This document shows positions 18,358 to 27,325 of a stretch of DNA of 64,000 nt, piece after piece. Made by a program: the position numbers and the translations under genes. The notes below the pieces were generated by a model. It was not told where the DNA came from. It searched no databases and saw only the letters and a program-made list of their open reading frames with translations. Source of the DNA: Streptomyces sp. NBC_00190. Lineage in GTDB: Bacteria; Actinomycetota; Actinomycetes; Streptomycetales; Streptomycetaceae. Position 1 is the stretch's first letter; every line of letters begins with the position of its first letter. The stretch spans positions 4,836,001-4,900,000 of the forward strand of contig NZ_CP108131.1 in the NCBI RefSeq assembly GCF_036203305.1, written 5' to 3'.

Positions 18358-19755
18358 ATGACGGAATCCTGGGCCACTTTCGGCGCCGACCTGCATCTGG
18401 AACTCTCCGCCGGACGCGGGCTGCGGGCCGGGCTCGTCGAGGCGCTGCGCGAGGCCGCGCGCAGCGGCCGGCTGGCCGCCGGGACCCGGCTGCCGTCCTC
18501 CCGTTCGCTCGCCGGCGACCTGGGCATCGCCAGGAACACCGTCGCGGAGGCCTATGCCGAGCTCGTCGCCGAGGGCTGGCTGACGGCCCGCCAGGGCTCC
18601 GGCACCCGGGTCGCGGAACGGGCCCGGCCGCGCCGGACCGCCGCGGCGGCCGCCCGCGTACGGCGTCCCGCGCGCCAGGGGCCCTCGTACAGCCTGCGGC
18701 CGGGCTCCCCGGACGTGAGCGCCTTCCCGCGGGCGGCCTGGCTGTCGGCGGCCCGGCGGGCGCTGACGGGTGCCCCGAACGAGGCCTTCGGGTACGGGAG
18801 CGACGGCCGCGGCCGGCCCGAGCTGCGCGAGGCGCTGACCGGATACCTGGCGCGGGCGCGCGGGGTGTACGCGGACCCGGACCGGATCGTGCTGTGCGCC
18901 GGCTTCGCGCACGGGATCACCCTGCTGGCACGGGTGCTGCGGGCGCGGCGGGTACGGGAGGTGGCGGTGGAGGGGTACGGCCTGGACGTCCACCGGAACC
19001 TGCTCACGCGGGCCGGGCTGCGGACGCCGCCGCTGGGCGTGGACGGGGAGGGGGCCCGTACGGGGGAACTGGGCCCCGGTCCGGGCGCGGTGCTCCTGAC
19101 CCCGGCGCACCAGTTCCCGACGGGGGCCGCCCTGACCCCGGCCCGCCGGGCGGCGGCGGTCGACTGGGCCCGCACCACCGGCGGCCTGATCCTGGAGGAC
19201 GACTACGACGGGGAGTTCCGCTACGACCGCCAGCCGGTCGGCGCCCTGCAAGGGCTGGACCCGGACCGGGTGGTGTACCTCGGCACGGCCAGCAAGTCCC
19301 TCGCCCCGGGGCTGCGCATGGGCTGGATGGTGGTCCCGCCGGGGCTGGTGGACGAGGTCCTGGCGGTCAAGGGCATGGGCGACTGGACCTCCAGCGCGCT
19401 GGACCAGCTCACCCTGGCGGAGTTCATCACCTCCGGGGCGTACGACCGCCACGTGCGCGGCATGCGCCTGCGCTACCGGCGCCGCCGGGACGAACTGGTG
19501 GCGGCGGTGGACGGCCGGGTCGGCGTCTCCGGGATCGCGGCGGGCCTGCACGCGGTCCTCGACCTCCCGGCGGGGACGGAGCGCGCGGTGCTCCAGTCGG
19601 CGGCCTGGCAGGACCTGGCCCTGGACGGCCTGTCCGGCTTCCGCCACCCGCAGGCGGTGCTCCCGCCGCGCGACGCGCTGGTCGTCGGCTACGGAACCCC
19701 GTCGGACAGCGCGTGGACCCCGACCCTGGCGGCCCTCTCGGCGGCCCTCCCGTAG
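18358..19755 (+). CDS. MocR-type (GntR/aminotransferase) transcriptional regulator
   Basis: 465 residues. The N-terminal winged HTH (about 15-85) has the GntR signature LPSSRSLAGDLGIARNTVAEAY. The C-terminal part is a fold-type I aminotransferase domain with the PLP-lysine region YLGTASKSLAPGLRMGWM near residue 310 and an upstream DDYDGEFRY. These proteins sense PLP or an amino-acid adduct and act as activators or repressors. The divergent AhpD-like gene is its most likely target. The start at 18358 is nearly adjacent to the palindrome 18342-18356. Confidence 0.92.
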   Translation: MTESWATFGADLHLELSAGRGLRAGLVEALREAARSGRLAAGTRLPSSRSLAGDLGIARNTVAEAYAELVAEGWLTARQGSGTRVAERARPRRTAAAAARVRRPARQGPSYSLRPGSPDVSAFPRAAWLSAARRALTGAPNEAFGYGSDGRGRPELREALTGYLARARGVYADPDRIVLCAGFAHGITLLARVLRARRVREVAVEGYGLDVHRNLLTRAGLRTPPLGVDGEGARTGELGPGPGAVLLTPAHQFPTGAALTPARRAAAVDWARTTGGLILEDDYDGEFRYDRQPVGALQGLDPDRVVYLGTASKSLAPGLRMGWMVVPPGLVDEVLAVKGMGDWTSSALDQLTLAEFITSGAYDRHVRGMRLRYRRRRDELVAAVDGRVGVSGIAAGLHAVLDLPAGTERAVLQSAAWQDLALDGLSGFRHPQAVLPPRDALVVGYGTPSDSAWTPTLAALSAALP

Positions 19756-19803
19756 CGCCGCCGCACCGGAGCCCCGCAGTGCGGCGGGGTCACGCGGCCG
19801 GGG

Positions 19804-20661
19804 TCACGCGGCCGGGGGTACGGGCACCGGCGCGGGTTCCGGGGGCTCCCCGAAGCGGGCCAGTGCAAGGGCTCCGGTCACCGCCACCACGAAGCCCGTC
19901 ACCGCCAGCCAGGCCAGGCCCTCCCGGGGGCGGTCGCCCAGCCAGACCACCCCCACCACCGCCGGGCCGACCGTCTCGCCGAGCACCAGGCCGGCCGTCG
20001 CCGCCGTCACCGAGCCGCGCTGGAGGGCCGAGGTGAGCAGCAGGAACGCCGCACCCCCGCCCAACAGCAGCGCGTACAGGGCGGGATTGCGCAGCTCGGC
20101 GGGCGAGAAGCCGTCGATCAGCCGGACCGCCACCTCCACCACCCCGAAGCCCGTCCCCGCGGCCAGACCCAGCACCAGCGCCCGCGGCCCGTCCGGGAGC
20201 CGGCCCGCCACCGTGCCGACCAGCAGCACCAGCCCCGCCACGGCCAGCAGCCCCAGCTTCAGCGCGAGCGACCCCTCCCCCGTGCCCTCCTCTCCGGAAG
20301 CCAGCCCCAGCATCAGCATCCCCGCGCACACCACCCCCACCGCGCCCCACTCCGTCCTGGACAGCCGCACCCGCATCAGCCGGGCCGCGACCACCGCCGT
20401 CACGGCCAGGCTCGCGGCCAGCGCGGCTCCCACCACGTAGATCGGGATGTGGCGCAGCGCGATGATCTGGAACACGAAGCCCACCGCGTCGAGGCCGAGA
20501 CCGGCCAGATAGCGCCACTGCCGGACCGCCCGCATCATCAGCGCCGGGTCCACTCCGGACCCCGTCCCCGGCTCCACGGCTCGCGACGCCATGGCCTGCA
20601 GAACGGACGCCGTGCCGAAGCAGACCGCCGCGCCCAGCGCGCAAATCATCCCAATGAGCAC
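19804..20661 (-). CDS. DMT-superfamily (EamA-like) membrane transporter
   Basis: Protein of 285 residues with about nine or ten transmembrane helices in two related halves, typical of the drug/metabolite transporter superfamily. Examples are MICALGAAVCFGTASVLQAM at the N-terminus and GLVLGETVGPAVVGVVWLG in the second half. The substrate is unknown. The start is GTG at 20661; an internal ATG four codons later is also possible. It is divergent from the small lipoprotein gene. Confidence 0.85.
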   Translation of the reverse strand: MLIGMICALGAAVCFGTASVLQAMASRAVEPGTGSGVDPALMMRAVRQWRYLAGLGLDAVGFVFQIIALRHIPIYVVGAALAASLAVTAVVAARLMRVRLSRTEWGAVGVVCAGMLMLGLASGEEGTGEGSLALKLGLLAVAGLVLLVGTVAGRLPDGPRALVLGLAAGTGFGVVEVAVRLIDGFSPAELRNPALYALLLGGGAAFLLLTSALQRGSVTAATAGLVLGETVGPAVVGVVWLGDRPREGLAWLAVTGFVVAVTGALALARFGEPPEPAPVPVPPAA

Positions 20662-20760
20662 GAACTGACTTTAGGTCACGGATCTCACGGCGGCCGGATT
20701 CCATCGGCCCGGGCCGCCGCTCTAGTCTGTCGGGAGCACGCCATCAGGGGAGCAGCAGAC

Positions 20761-21078
20761 ATGGACAGCAGCAGTAGTAGTACCAACCAGCGCCGGATGC
20801 GCTCCGGCGCCGTCGTCCTCGGCGGCATGGGCCTGCTCGCGGCCACGCTCGTGGCCTGCGGCAACAGCAACGAGCCGGACCGGCGCTGCGTCGACCGGAC
20901 CACGCTGGACAAGCTGGACGACAAGCACTGCAAGGGCAGCAGTAGCAGCAGCCGCGGCACGTACTACTACGGCGGTTCCGTCCGCAACGGCAAGGTCTCC
21001 GGCGGCAGCTTCGACAAGTCCGCCGTCACCCGCGGCGGCATCGGCGGGCACAGCAGCTCCGGCTCCAGCGGCGGCTGA
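20761..21078 (+). CDS. Small YgiB/DUF1190-like lipoprotein
   Basis: Protein of 105 residues with an N-terminal Arg pair, a hydrophobic signal and a lipobox LVAC near residue 38, so probably a lipoprotein. The mature part has two further cysteines (RRCVDR, KHCKG), a Ser run, a YYYGG motif and the C-terminal segment VTRGGIGGHSSSGSSGG. The E. coli YgiB/DUF1190 family ends in a very similar TRGGFG plus Ser/Gly tail, and its gene precedes an ATP-grasp gene exactly as here (8 bp gap). I infer a reduced YgiB-type partner. GGGGAGCAG lies 5-13 bp before the ATG at 20761. Confidence 0.75.
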   Translation: MDSSSSSTNQRRMRSGAVVLGGMGLLAATLVACGNSNEPDRRCVDRTTLDKLDDKHCKGSSSSSRGTYYYGGSVRNGKVSGGSFDKSAVTRGGIGGHSSSGSSGG

Positions 21079-21086
21079 GCGCACCC

Positions 21087-22289
21087 GTGGAGCGGCACAC
21101 CATCGAGCCCCGCCCCGACTGGCAGAAGACCGTCGAGGAGCAGGGGCTGATCTACCCCCTCACCCGGTACCCCGACGACTCCCTGCGCCCCTACTGGGAC
21201 GAGAGCGCCTACTACTCCTTCTCCCTTCCCGAGGTCGAGGCGCTGGAGGACGTCGTCGAGGAACTGCACGCCATGTGCCTGGCCGCGGCCGCGCACATCG
21301 TCGAGCACGACCGCTTCGCCGACCTCGGCATCACCGACCCGGAGCTCGCCGCGCTGATCGCCGAGTCCTGGCGCCGCCGCGCCGAACAGCCCTCCCTCTA
21401 CGGCCGTTTCGACCTGCGCTACGACGGCACCGGCAGCCCGGCCAAGATGCTGGAGTACAACGCCGACACCCCCACCTCCCTCGTGGAGGCGGCCAGTCCG
21501 CAGTGGTTCTGGATGGAGGCGCGCTTCCCGGGCGCCGACCAGTGGAACTCCCTGCACGAGCGCCTCGTCGACGCCTGGCGCCGGCAGGCCGAGCTGCTTC
21601 CGCCCGGCCCCCTGCACTTCGCGCACTCCGAGACCGACGAGCTCGGCGAGGACCTGATGACGGTCGCCTACCTCAAGGAGACCGCGGAGCAGGCCGGCCT
21701 GGACACCCAGGCCCTGTCCGTGGAGCAGATCGGCTGGGACAGCCTGTCCGGCCGGTTCGTGGACGAGAAGCTCCGCTTCATCCGCTCCTGCTTCAAGCTC
21801 TACCCGTGGGAGTGGCTGGCCACCGACGAGTTCGGCCCCCAGGTCCTCGGCACGTACGACCACGGCGGCGGCTCCGGCACCACCTGCTGGATCGAGCCGC
21901 TGTGGAAGATGCTGCTGTCCAACAAGGCGCTGCTGGCGATCCTGTGGGAGCTCTTCCCGGAGCACCCGAACCTGCTGCCCGCCTACCTCGACGGCCCGCG
22001 CGAGCTGGCGGAGCCCGGCGCCGGGGGCTACGTGGCCAAGCCGCTGCTGGGCCGCGAGGGCGCCGGGGTCACCCTCCACCCGGCGGACGGCACCGGCGAG
22101 CCGTTCACGCCGGAGGAGGGGGAGCGGTACTGCTTCCAGGCCCTGGCCCCGCTGCCCGACTTCGACGGCAACCGGGTGGTGCTCGGCGCGTGGGTCGTCG
22201 AGGACGAGGCGGCGGGGCTCGGCATCCGCGAATCGGCGGGGCCGGTCACGGACGAGTACGCCCGCTTCCTGCCCCACGTGATCCTGTAG
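21087..22289 (+). CDS. Glutathionylspermidine-synthase-like ATP-grasp ligase (YgiC/YjfC type)
   Basis: 400 residues, against about 386 for E. coli YgiC. It shows the family signature RFDLRYDGTGSPAKMLEYNA near residues 110-130 and ATP-grasp elements later (VAKPLLGREGAGV, WIEPLWKMLL). It lacks the amidase half of true Gsp synthetase. Homologues form amide bonds with unknown substrates. The immediate upstream lipoprotein gene suggests a peptide-tagging role on that lipoprotein, which is an inference from the conserved gene pair. The two genes are separated by 8 bp. Confidence 0.88.
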   Translation: MERHTIEPRPDWQKTVEEQGLIYPLTRYPDDSLRPYWDESAYYSFSLPEVEALEDVVEELHAMCLAAAAHIVEHDRFADLGITDPELAALIAESWRRRAEQPSLYGRFDLRYDGTGSPAKMLEYNADTPTSLVEAASPQWFWMEARFPGADQWNSLHERLVDAWRRQAELLPPGPLHFAHSETDELGEDLMTVAYLKETAEQAGLDTQALSVEQIGWDSLSGRFVDEKLRFIRSCFKLYPWEWLATDEFGPQVLGTYDHGGGSGTTCWIEPLWKMLLSNKALLAILWELFPEHPNLLPAYLDGPRELAEPGAGGYVAKPLLGREGAGVTLHPADGTGEPFTPEEGERYCFQALAPLPDFDGNRVVLGAWVVEDEAAGLGIRESAGPVTDEYARFLPHVIL

Positions 22290-22296
22290 CGAAGGG

Positions 22297-23499
22297 TCAG
22301 GCGAGGAGGGACCTGAGCTGGTCCAGGCCCCAGTCCAGGTCCTCCTTGCTGATCACCAGCGGCGGGGCGATCCGGATCGTGGACCCGTGGGTGTCCTTCA
22401 CCAGGACGCCCAGCTCCATCAGCTTCTCGGAGATCTCCCGTCCGGTCCCGCGCGACGGCTCGATGTCCACGCCCGCCCACAGCCCCCGCCCGCGTACGGC
22501 GGTCACCGCGCCCGTGCCGACCAGCAGGTTCAGCTCCCGGTGCAGGTGGTCGCCCAGCTCGGTGGCGCGCTGCTGGTACTCGCCCGTCCTGAGCATCGCC
22601 ACGACCTCCAGGCCGACGGCGCACGCGAGCGGGTTCCCGCCGAAGGTGGAGCCGTGCTCGCCCGGCCGGAACACCCCGAGCACGTCCCGGTCGGCGACGA
22701 CGGCCGAGACCGGCACCACTCCGCCGCCGAGCGCCTTGCCGAGGACGTACATGTCGGGGACGACGCCCTCGTGGTCGCACGCGAAGGTCCTGCCGGTCCG
22801 GCCCAGCCCCGACTGGATCTCGTCCGCCATGAAGAGGACGTTCCGCTCGCGCGTCAGCTCCCGTACGCCCTTCAGGTATCCGGTGGGCGGCACCAGCACC
22901 CCCGCCTCGCCCTGGATCGGCTCCAGCAGGACGGCGACGGTGTGCGCGGTGACCGCCGACTCCAGCGCGGTCAGGTCGCCGTACGGGACGATCTCGAAGC
23001 CGGGGGTGTACGGGCCGTAGTGGTCGCGCGCCTCGTGGTCCGTGGAGAAGGAGACGATCGTCGTCGTCCGGCCGTGGAAGTTGTTCGCCGCGACCACGAT
23101 CTTCGCGTGCCCGTCCGGCACGCCCTTGACCTCGTAGCCCCACTTGCGCGCGGTCTTCACGGCCGTCTCCACGGCCTCCGCGCCCGTGTTCATGGGCAGC
23201 ACCATCTCCTTGCCGCACAGCGCGGCGAGCTCGGTGCAGAAGTCGGCGAAGCGGTCGTGGTGGAAGGCGCGCGAGGTCAGCGTGACCCGGTCCAGCTGCG
23301 CGCGGGCGGCGTCGAGCAGACGGGGGTTGCCGTGCCCGAAGTTGAGCGCCGAGTAGCCGGCGAGCATGTCGAGGTACCGGCGGCCCTCCACGTCGGTCAT
23401 CCACGCGCCTTCCGCGGTGGCGACGACCACGGGCAGCGGGTGGTAGTTGTGCGCACTGTGCGCTTCGGCGGAGCGGATGGCATCAGCAGTTGTCGACAC
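22297..23499 (-). CDS. rocD: Ornithine aminotransferase (ornithine--oxo-acid transaminase)
   Basis: PLP enzyme that converts ornithine and 2-oxoglutarate to glutamate semialdehyde and glutamate. It has 400 residues. The class III aminotransferase features are visible: GAEAVETAVKTARKWGY, the Asp in FMADEIQSGLGRTG and the PLP Lys in YVLGKALGGG (Lys255), with GSTFGGNPLACAV after it. Related acetylornithine or diaminobutyrate transaminases are possible alternatives, but ornithine aminotransferase fits best. It is convergent with the ATP-grasp gene (7 bp gap) and divergent from glyA. Confidence 0.9.
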   Translation of the reverse strand: MSTTADAIRSAEAHSAHNYHPLPVVVATAEGAWMTDVEGRRYLDMLAGYSALNFGHGNPRLLDAARAQLDRVTLTSRAFHHDRFADFCTELAALCGKEMVLPMNTGAEAVETAVKTARKWGYEVKGVPDGHAKIVVAANNFHGRTTTIVSFSTDHEARDHYGPYTPGFEIVPYGDLTALESAVTAHTVAVLLEPIQGEAGVLVPPTGYLKGVRELTRERNVLFMADEIQSGLGRTGRTFACDHEGVVPDMYVLGKALGGGVVPVSAVVADRDVLGVFRPGEHGSTFGGNPLACAVGLEVVAMLRTGEYQQRATELGDHLHRELNLLVGTGAVTAVRGRGLWAGVDIEPSRGTGREISEKLMELGVLVKDTHGSTIRIAPPLVISKEDLDWGLDQLRSLLA

Positions 23500-23611
23500 G
23501 GGGTCTCCGATCGTCCGTCAGGCCGGTGACGAGGGTGGCGTCACTTTCCATCCTCGCTCGCACAGCGGACGGAGAAACCTTTCTTGTGGCGCGCCCGCTA
23601 AGGTGGCCGGT

Positions 23612-23700
23612 ACGCACGGCGACTGGCGTACGGAGAACCAACTCCGGGGGAGCCGTGCGCGCTCGTCCGCATACAGGGCCGCTCGCCTGGGCCTCGCGGG
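23612..23700 (+). promoter_or_regulatory. ZTP (pfl) riboswitch ahead of glyA
   Basis: P1 is an 8-bp helix, 23613-23620 with 23652-23659. Inside it lie the conserved GACTGGCG, a small hairpin CGGAG/CTCCG (23631-23635 with 23642-23646) with ACCA in its loop, and GGGGGAG. After it comes CCGCTCGCCTGGGC at 23679-23692, the hallmark 3' pseudoknot segment of the pfl motif. This class binds ZTP/ZMP, the AICAR derivatives that accumulate when 10-formyl-THF is limiting, and turns on folate one-carbon genes such as glyA. The expression platform lies between 23693 and the glyA RBS at 23721. Confidence 0.88.
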
Positions 23701-23733
23701 GTACCGATCACATCGACCCCGGAGGAGCCCGCC

Positions 23734-24999
23734 ATGTCCGCGAGCCGCCATCCCGCCCTTTCCGCGACCGACCCCGAACTGGCGTCCTTCGTCGCGGCGG
23801 AGGAAACGCTCCAGGCGCAGACCCTGCGTCTGATCCCCAGCGAGAACTACGTGTCCGCGGCCGTGCTCGAAGCCTCCGGCACGGTGCTGCAGAACAAGTA
23901 CAGCGAGGGCTACCCGGGCCGCCGCTACTACGAGGGCCAGCAGAACATCGACCGCGTCGAGGCCCTCGCCGTCGAGCGGGCCAAGGGCCTGTTCGGCGTG
24001 GACCACGCCAACGTCCAGCCGTACTCCGGCTCCCCGGCGAACCTGGCCGTCTACCTCGCCTTCGCGAAGCCGGGCGACACGGTGATGGGCATGGCGCTGC
24101 CGATGGGCGGGCACCTGACCCACGGCTGGGGCGTCTCGGCGACGGGGTCGTGGTTCCGGGGCGTGCAGTACGGCGTCCGTGCGGACACCGGGCTCATCGA
24201 CTACGACGCGGTGCGCGACCTGGCCCTGGCGGAACGCCCCAAGGTGATCTTCTGCGGCGGCACCGCGCTGCCGCGCACGATCGACTTCGCGGCGTTCGCG
24301 TCGATCGCGCAGGAGGCGGGCTCGGTCCTCGTCGCCGACGTGGCGCACATCGCGGGCCTGATCGCGGGCGGGGCGCACCCGTCCCCGGCGGGGCACGTGG
24401 ACGTGATCTCCACGACCACGCACAAGACGCTGCGCGGTCCGCGCGGCGCGATGCTGATGTGCCGCGAGGAGCACGCGAAGGCCATCGACAAGGCCGTCTT
24501 CCCGGGCCTCCAGGGCGGGCCGCACAACCAGACGACGGCCGGTATCGCGGTGGCGCTGCACGAGGCGGCGCAGCCGTCGTTCGTCTCGTACGCCCACGCG
24601 GTCGTCGCCAACGCGAAGGCGCTGGCGGCTGCGCTGCTGGAGCGGGGCTTCGACCTCGTCTCGGGCGGTACGGACAACCACCTGATCCTGATCGACCTGA
24701 CGGGCAAGGACGTCCCGGGCAAGGTCGCGGCGAAGGCCCTGGACCGGGCGGGGATCGTGGTGAACTACAACACGGTGCCGTTCGACCCCCGCAAGCCGTT
24801 CGACCCGTCGGGCATCCGGATCGGCACCCCGTCCCTGACGTCGCGGGGGCTCGGGGCCCTGCACATGCCGCTGGTGGCGGACTGGATCTCGCGCTCGGTC
24901 GACGCCGCCGCCAAGTCCGACGAGGTGGCGCTGGCCGCCGTCCGCGCGGAGGTCACCGCCCTGATGTCCGCCTTCCCGGCCCCGGGCCTCCCCCTGTAA
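23734..24999 (+). CDS. glyA: Serine hydroxymethyltransferase
   Basis: Converts serine and THF to glycine and 5,10-methylene-THF, feeding FolD and purine synthesis. It has 421 residues, the normal length. Signatures are LIPSENYVSAAVLEASG, YEGQQNIDRVEALAVERAK and the PLP site STTTHKTLRGPRG with Lys231. ATG at 23734 with GGAGGA at 23721. A ZTP riboswitch precedes it, so expression should respond to folate status. No promoter was identified. Confidence 0.97.
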   Translation: MSASRHPALSATDPELASFVAAEETLQAQTLRLIPSENYVSAAVLEASGTVLQNKYSEGYPGRRYYEGQQNIDRVEALAVERAKGLFGVDHANVQPYSGSPANLAVYLAFAKPGDTVMGMALPMGGHLTHGWGVSATGSWFRGVQYGVRADTGLIDYDAVRDLALAERPKVIFCGGTALPRTIDFAAFASIAQEAGSVLVADVAHIAGLIAGGAHPSPAGHVDVISTTTHKTLRGPRGAMLMCREEHAKAIDKAVFPGLQGGPHNQTTAGIAVALHEAAQPSFVSYAHAVVANAKALAAALLERGFDLVSGGTDNHLILIDLTGKDVPGKVAAKALDRAGIVVNYNTVPFDPRKPFDPSGIRIGTPSLTSRGLGALHMPLVADWISRSVDAAAKSDEVALAAVRAEVTALMSAFPAPGLPL

Positions 25000-25465
25000 C
25001 CCCCACGGCCCCGCCCGGGCCGCCGCCCCGGCCCCCCGCGCCTCAAACGCCGGCGGGGCTGGATCGTGCCCGGCCGCGGCAGCGGCTTGGAAGTGCGCGC
25101 GGCGCAACCCCGCGCCCAGCCTGGGCTGGATTGCCCGCAGGGCAATCCAGCCCAGCCCGGCGTTCGAGGGCGTACCCGCGCCGAAGGCGCCGGGTCCGGG
25201 GCGGAGCCCAGCCCGGCCCCGCCGGCGTTCGAGGCGCAGTCGGGCGGAGCCCGGAGAGCCCCGCGCAGCGGCACCGCCCAGCCCCGCCGGCGTTCGAGGC
25301 GCGGGTTCGGGCGGCGGCGGAAATCGGTCGTTCGGCCGGGGCAAGATCCGGCCGGGCCGCTACCGGCCGGTACCCGTGCGCGGCACCGGCGCGACCGGTC
25401 GCGACCCGGAAGGTTCCGGCCAGCGGAGGGCCCGAGCCCGCCCCCACACCTGAGAGAATGAAGCC
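25000..25465. repeat. 466-bp intergenic region filled with inverted and direct repeats
   Basis: No gene is seen here. The region holds one forward copy (25038-25062) of the repeat core CCTCAAACGCCGGCGGGGCT. Two fuller reverse copies, with GTTCGAGG in place of GTTTGAGG, lie at 25209-25237 and 25279-25302, and a truncated one at about 25152-25169. A related block, whose complement begins GGGCTCCGCCCCGGACCC, is at 25186-25209. I know this motif as a very common Streptomyces intergenic repeat. The last 165 bp before trpS hold no repeat and presumably the trpS promoter. Confidence 0.8.
25121..25155. repeat. Perfect 16-bp hairpin inside the repeat cluster
   Basis: CTGGGCTGGATTGCCC at 25121-25136 is matched exactly by 25140-25155 with a 3-nt loop GCA. 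It lies 120 bp after glyA and may act as its terminator or protect the 3' end; no T-tract follows. Confidence 0.8.
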
Positions 25466-26479
25466 ATGGCTTCTGATCGTCCTCGCGCGCTCTCCGGCAT
25501 CCAGCCCACCTCCGGTTCGTTCCACCTCGGGAACTACCTCGGAGCCATCCGCCAGTACGTCGCCCTGCAGGAGACGCACGACGCGTTCTACATGGTCGTC
25601 GACCTGCACGCGATCACCATGCCGCAGGATCCGAAGGATCTGCGCGCGAACACCCGCCTCTCCGCCGCGCAGCTGCTGGCCGCCGGCCTGGACCCCGAGC
25701 GCTGCACGCTCTTCATCCAGAGCCACGTGCCCGAGCACGCGCAGCTCGGCTGGGTCATGAACTGCATCACCGGCTTCGGCGAGGCCAGCCGGATGACCCA
25801 GTTCAAGGACAAGTCCGCCAAGGGCGGCGTCAACAACGCCACCGTCGGACTGTTCACGTACCCGATCCTCCAGGTCGCCGACATCCTGCTCTACCAGGCG
25901 AACGCGGTCCCCGTCGGCGAGGACCAGCGCCAGCACATCGAGCTGACCCGCGACCTGGCCGAGCGCTTCAACCAGCGCTTCGGGCAGACCTTCACCCTCC
26001 CCGCCGCGCACATCGTCAAGGAGGTCGCGAAGATCTACGACCTCCAGGACCCTGCGATCAAGATGTCGAAGTCCGCGTCGTCCCCCAAGGGCCTGATCAA
26101 CCTCCTCGACGAGCCCAAGGTCACCGCGAAGAAGATCAAGAGCGCGGTCACCGACACCGAGGCCGAGGTCCGCTTCGACTCCGAGAAGAAGCCCGGCGTC
26201 AGCAACCTGCTCACGATCTACTCCACCCTCACGGGCGAGACGATCGCCGCCCTGGAGGAGAAGTACGAGGGCAAGGGCTACGGCGCGCTGAAGACCGACC
26301 TGGCCGACGTGATGGTCGATTTCGTCACACCGTTCAAGCAGCGCACCCAGGAATACCTGGACGACCCGGAGACGCTGGACTCCATCCTGGCCAAGGGCGC
26401 GGAGAAGGCCCGCGCCGTCGCCGCCGAAACCCTGGCACAGGCGTACGACCACCTCGGTTTCCTGCCCGCGAAGCACTGA
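25466..26479 (+). CDS. trpS: Tryptophanyl-tRNA synthetase
   Basis: Class Ic aminoacyl-tRNA synthetase charging tRNA-Trp. The 337-residue product is of standard length. The HIGH-like motif is [10 protein letters not shown] near residue 16 and the KMSKS loop is KMSKSASS near residue 199. [19 protein letters not shown] is the family N-terminus. The ATG at 25466 is set by family length, with a weak purine-rich stretch (GAGAGAATGAAG) upstream. No T-box or other leader element was recognised. Confidence 0.96.
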   Translation: MASDRPRALSGIQPTSGSFHLGNYLGAIRQYVALQETHDAFYMVVDLHAITMPQDPKDLRANTRLSAAQLLAAGLDPERCTLFIQSHVPEHAQLGWVMNCITGFGEASRMTQFKDKSAKGGVNNATVGLFTYPILQVADILLYQANAVPVGEDQRQHIELTRDLAERFNQRFGQTFTLPAAHIVKEVAKIYDLQDPAIKMSKSASSPKGLINLLDEPKVTAKKIKSAVTDTEAEVRFDSEKKPGVSNLLTIYSTLTGETIAALEEKYEGKGYGALKTDLADVMVDFVTPFKQRTQEYLDDPETLDSILAKGAEKARAVAAETLAQAYDHLGFLPAKH

Positions 26480-26574
26480 CTCGGGATCGAACGAAAGACG
26501 GCCCTGGCGATACCGGGGGTGCTGCCCGCACACTGGGTCGGCAGCGTCCATCCAGACAAGCGGAGGAGAGATAC

Positions 26575-27159
26575 GTGGGGACCGTAACGCTCGGCGTTTC
26601 GATCGCGGTCCCGGAGCCGTACGGCAGCCAGCTCCAGGAGCTGCGCGCAGGCTTCGGGGACGTTGCCGCGCACGGCATCCCCACGCATGTCACCCTCGTC
26701 CCGCCCACCGAGGTGGAGGCGGACCGGCTGCCGGAGATCCGCGCCCACCTGTCCGAGGTGGCGGCCGCCTTCCGCGGCTTCACGATGCGGCTGGGCGGGA
26801 CGGGAACCTTCCGTCCCCTCTCGCCGGTCGTCTTCGTCAAGATCGTCGAGGGTGTCGTGGGCTGCACCCGCCTCCAGGACACGGTCCGCGCCCCCGACGG
26901 GCCGCTCAGCCGTGAGCTGGCCTTCCCGTACCACCCCCACGTCACGGTCGCCCACGGGATCTCCGAGGAGGCGATGGACCTGGCGTTCACGGGCCTCGCC
27001 GAGTACGCCGCGACGTGGGTCTGCGAGGGCTTCGCGCTCTACGAGCAGGGCTCGGACGGGGTCTGGCGCAAGCTGCGCGAATACCCTTTCGGGACGGGCC
27101 CGACCGGGGTCCCGGCGCAGCCCGGCTCACCCACGGACGAGACCGTGCGCCGCTCCTGA
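26575..27159 (+). CDS. 2'-5' RNA ligase / 2H phosphoesterase family protein
   Basis: Protein of 194 residues with two H-x-T/S motifs about 100 residues apart: THVTLVPP (near residue 38) and PHVTVAHG (near residue 123). These form the paired catalytic histidines of the 2H phosphoesterase superfamily, which handles 2',3'-cyclic or 2'-5' phosphodiester RNA ends. The physiological substrate is unknown. GTG start at 26575 preceded by GGAGGAG. It commonly lies between trpS and a YihY-type gene in Streptomyces, as it does here. Confidence 0.88.
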   Translation: MGTVTLGVSIAVPEPYGSQLQELRAGFGDVAAHGIPTHVTLVPPTEVEADRLPEIRAHLSEVAAAFRGFTMRLGGTGTFRPLSPVVFVKIVEGVVGCTRLQDTVRAPDGPLSRELAFPYHPHVTVAHGISEEAMDLAFTGLAEYAATWVCEGFALYEQGSDGVWRKLREYPFGTGPTGVPAQPGSPTDETVRRS

Positions 27160-27325
27160 CGGAGCGGCCGCAGGGCCTGGCGGGTGCGGAACCTGAGCCT
27201 GCGCAGGACCAGGGTGTGGAACGGACGGACCGCCCGGGGGACATCGCGAAAAGTCACAGTCGACGACCGTAGCCCCAGAACGGGACAATCCAGGCTATTT
27301 CCGGCAGTTCAATTACGGTGACTTC

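Noticed and set aside
25140..25302. Possible tRNA or structured RNA because of GGCGTTCGAGGC segments
   Set aside because: No cloverleaf can be drawn; the GTTCGA comes from the repeated intergenic element.
25303..25465. T-box or attenuator upstream of trpS
   Set aside because: No T-box motif or Trp-rich leader peptide with antiterminator was found.
27160..27325. Small ORFs between the 2H phosphoesterase and YihY/BrkB genes
   Set aside because: Arg-rich shadow frames with no RBS; the gap is a normal promoter region.
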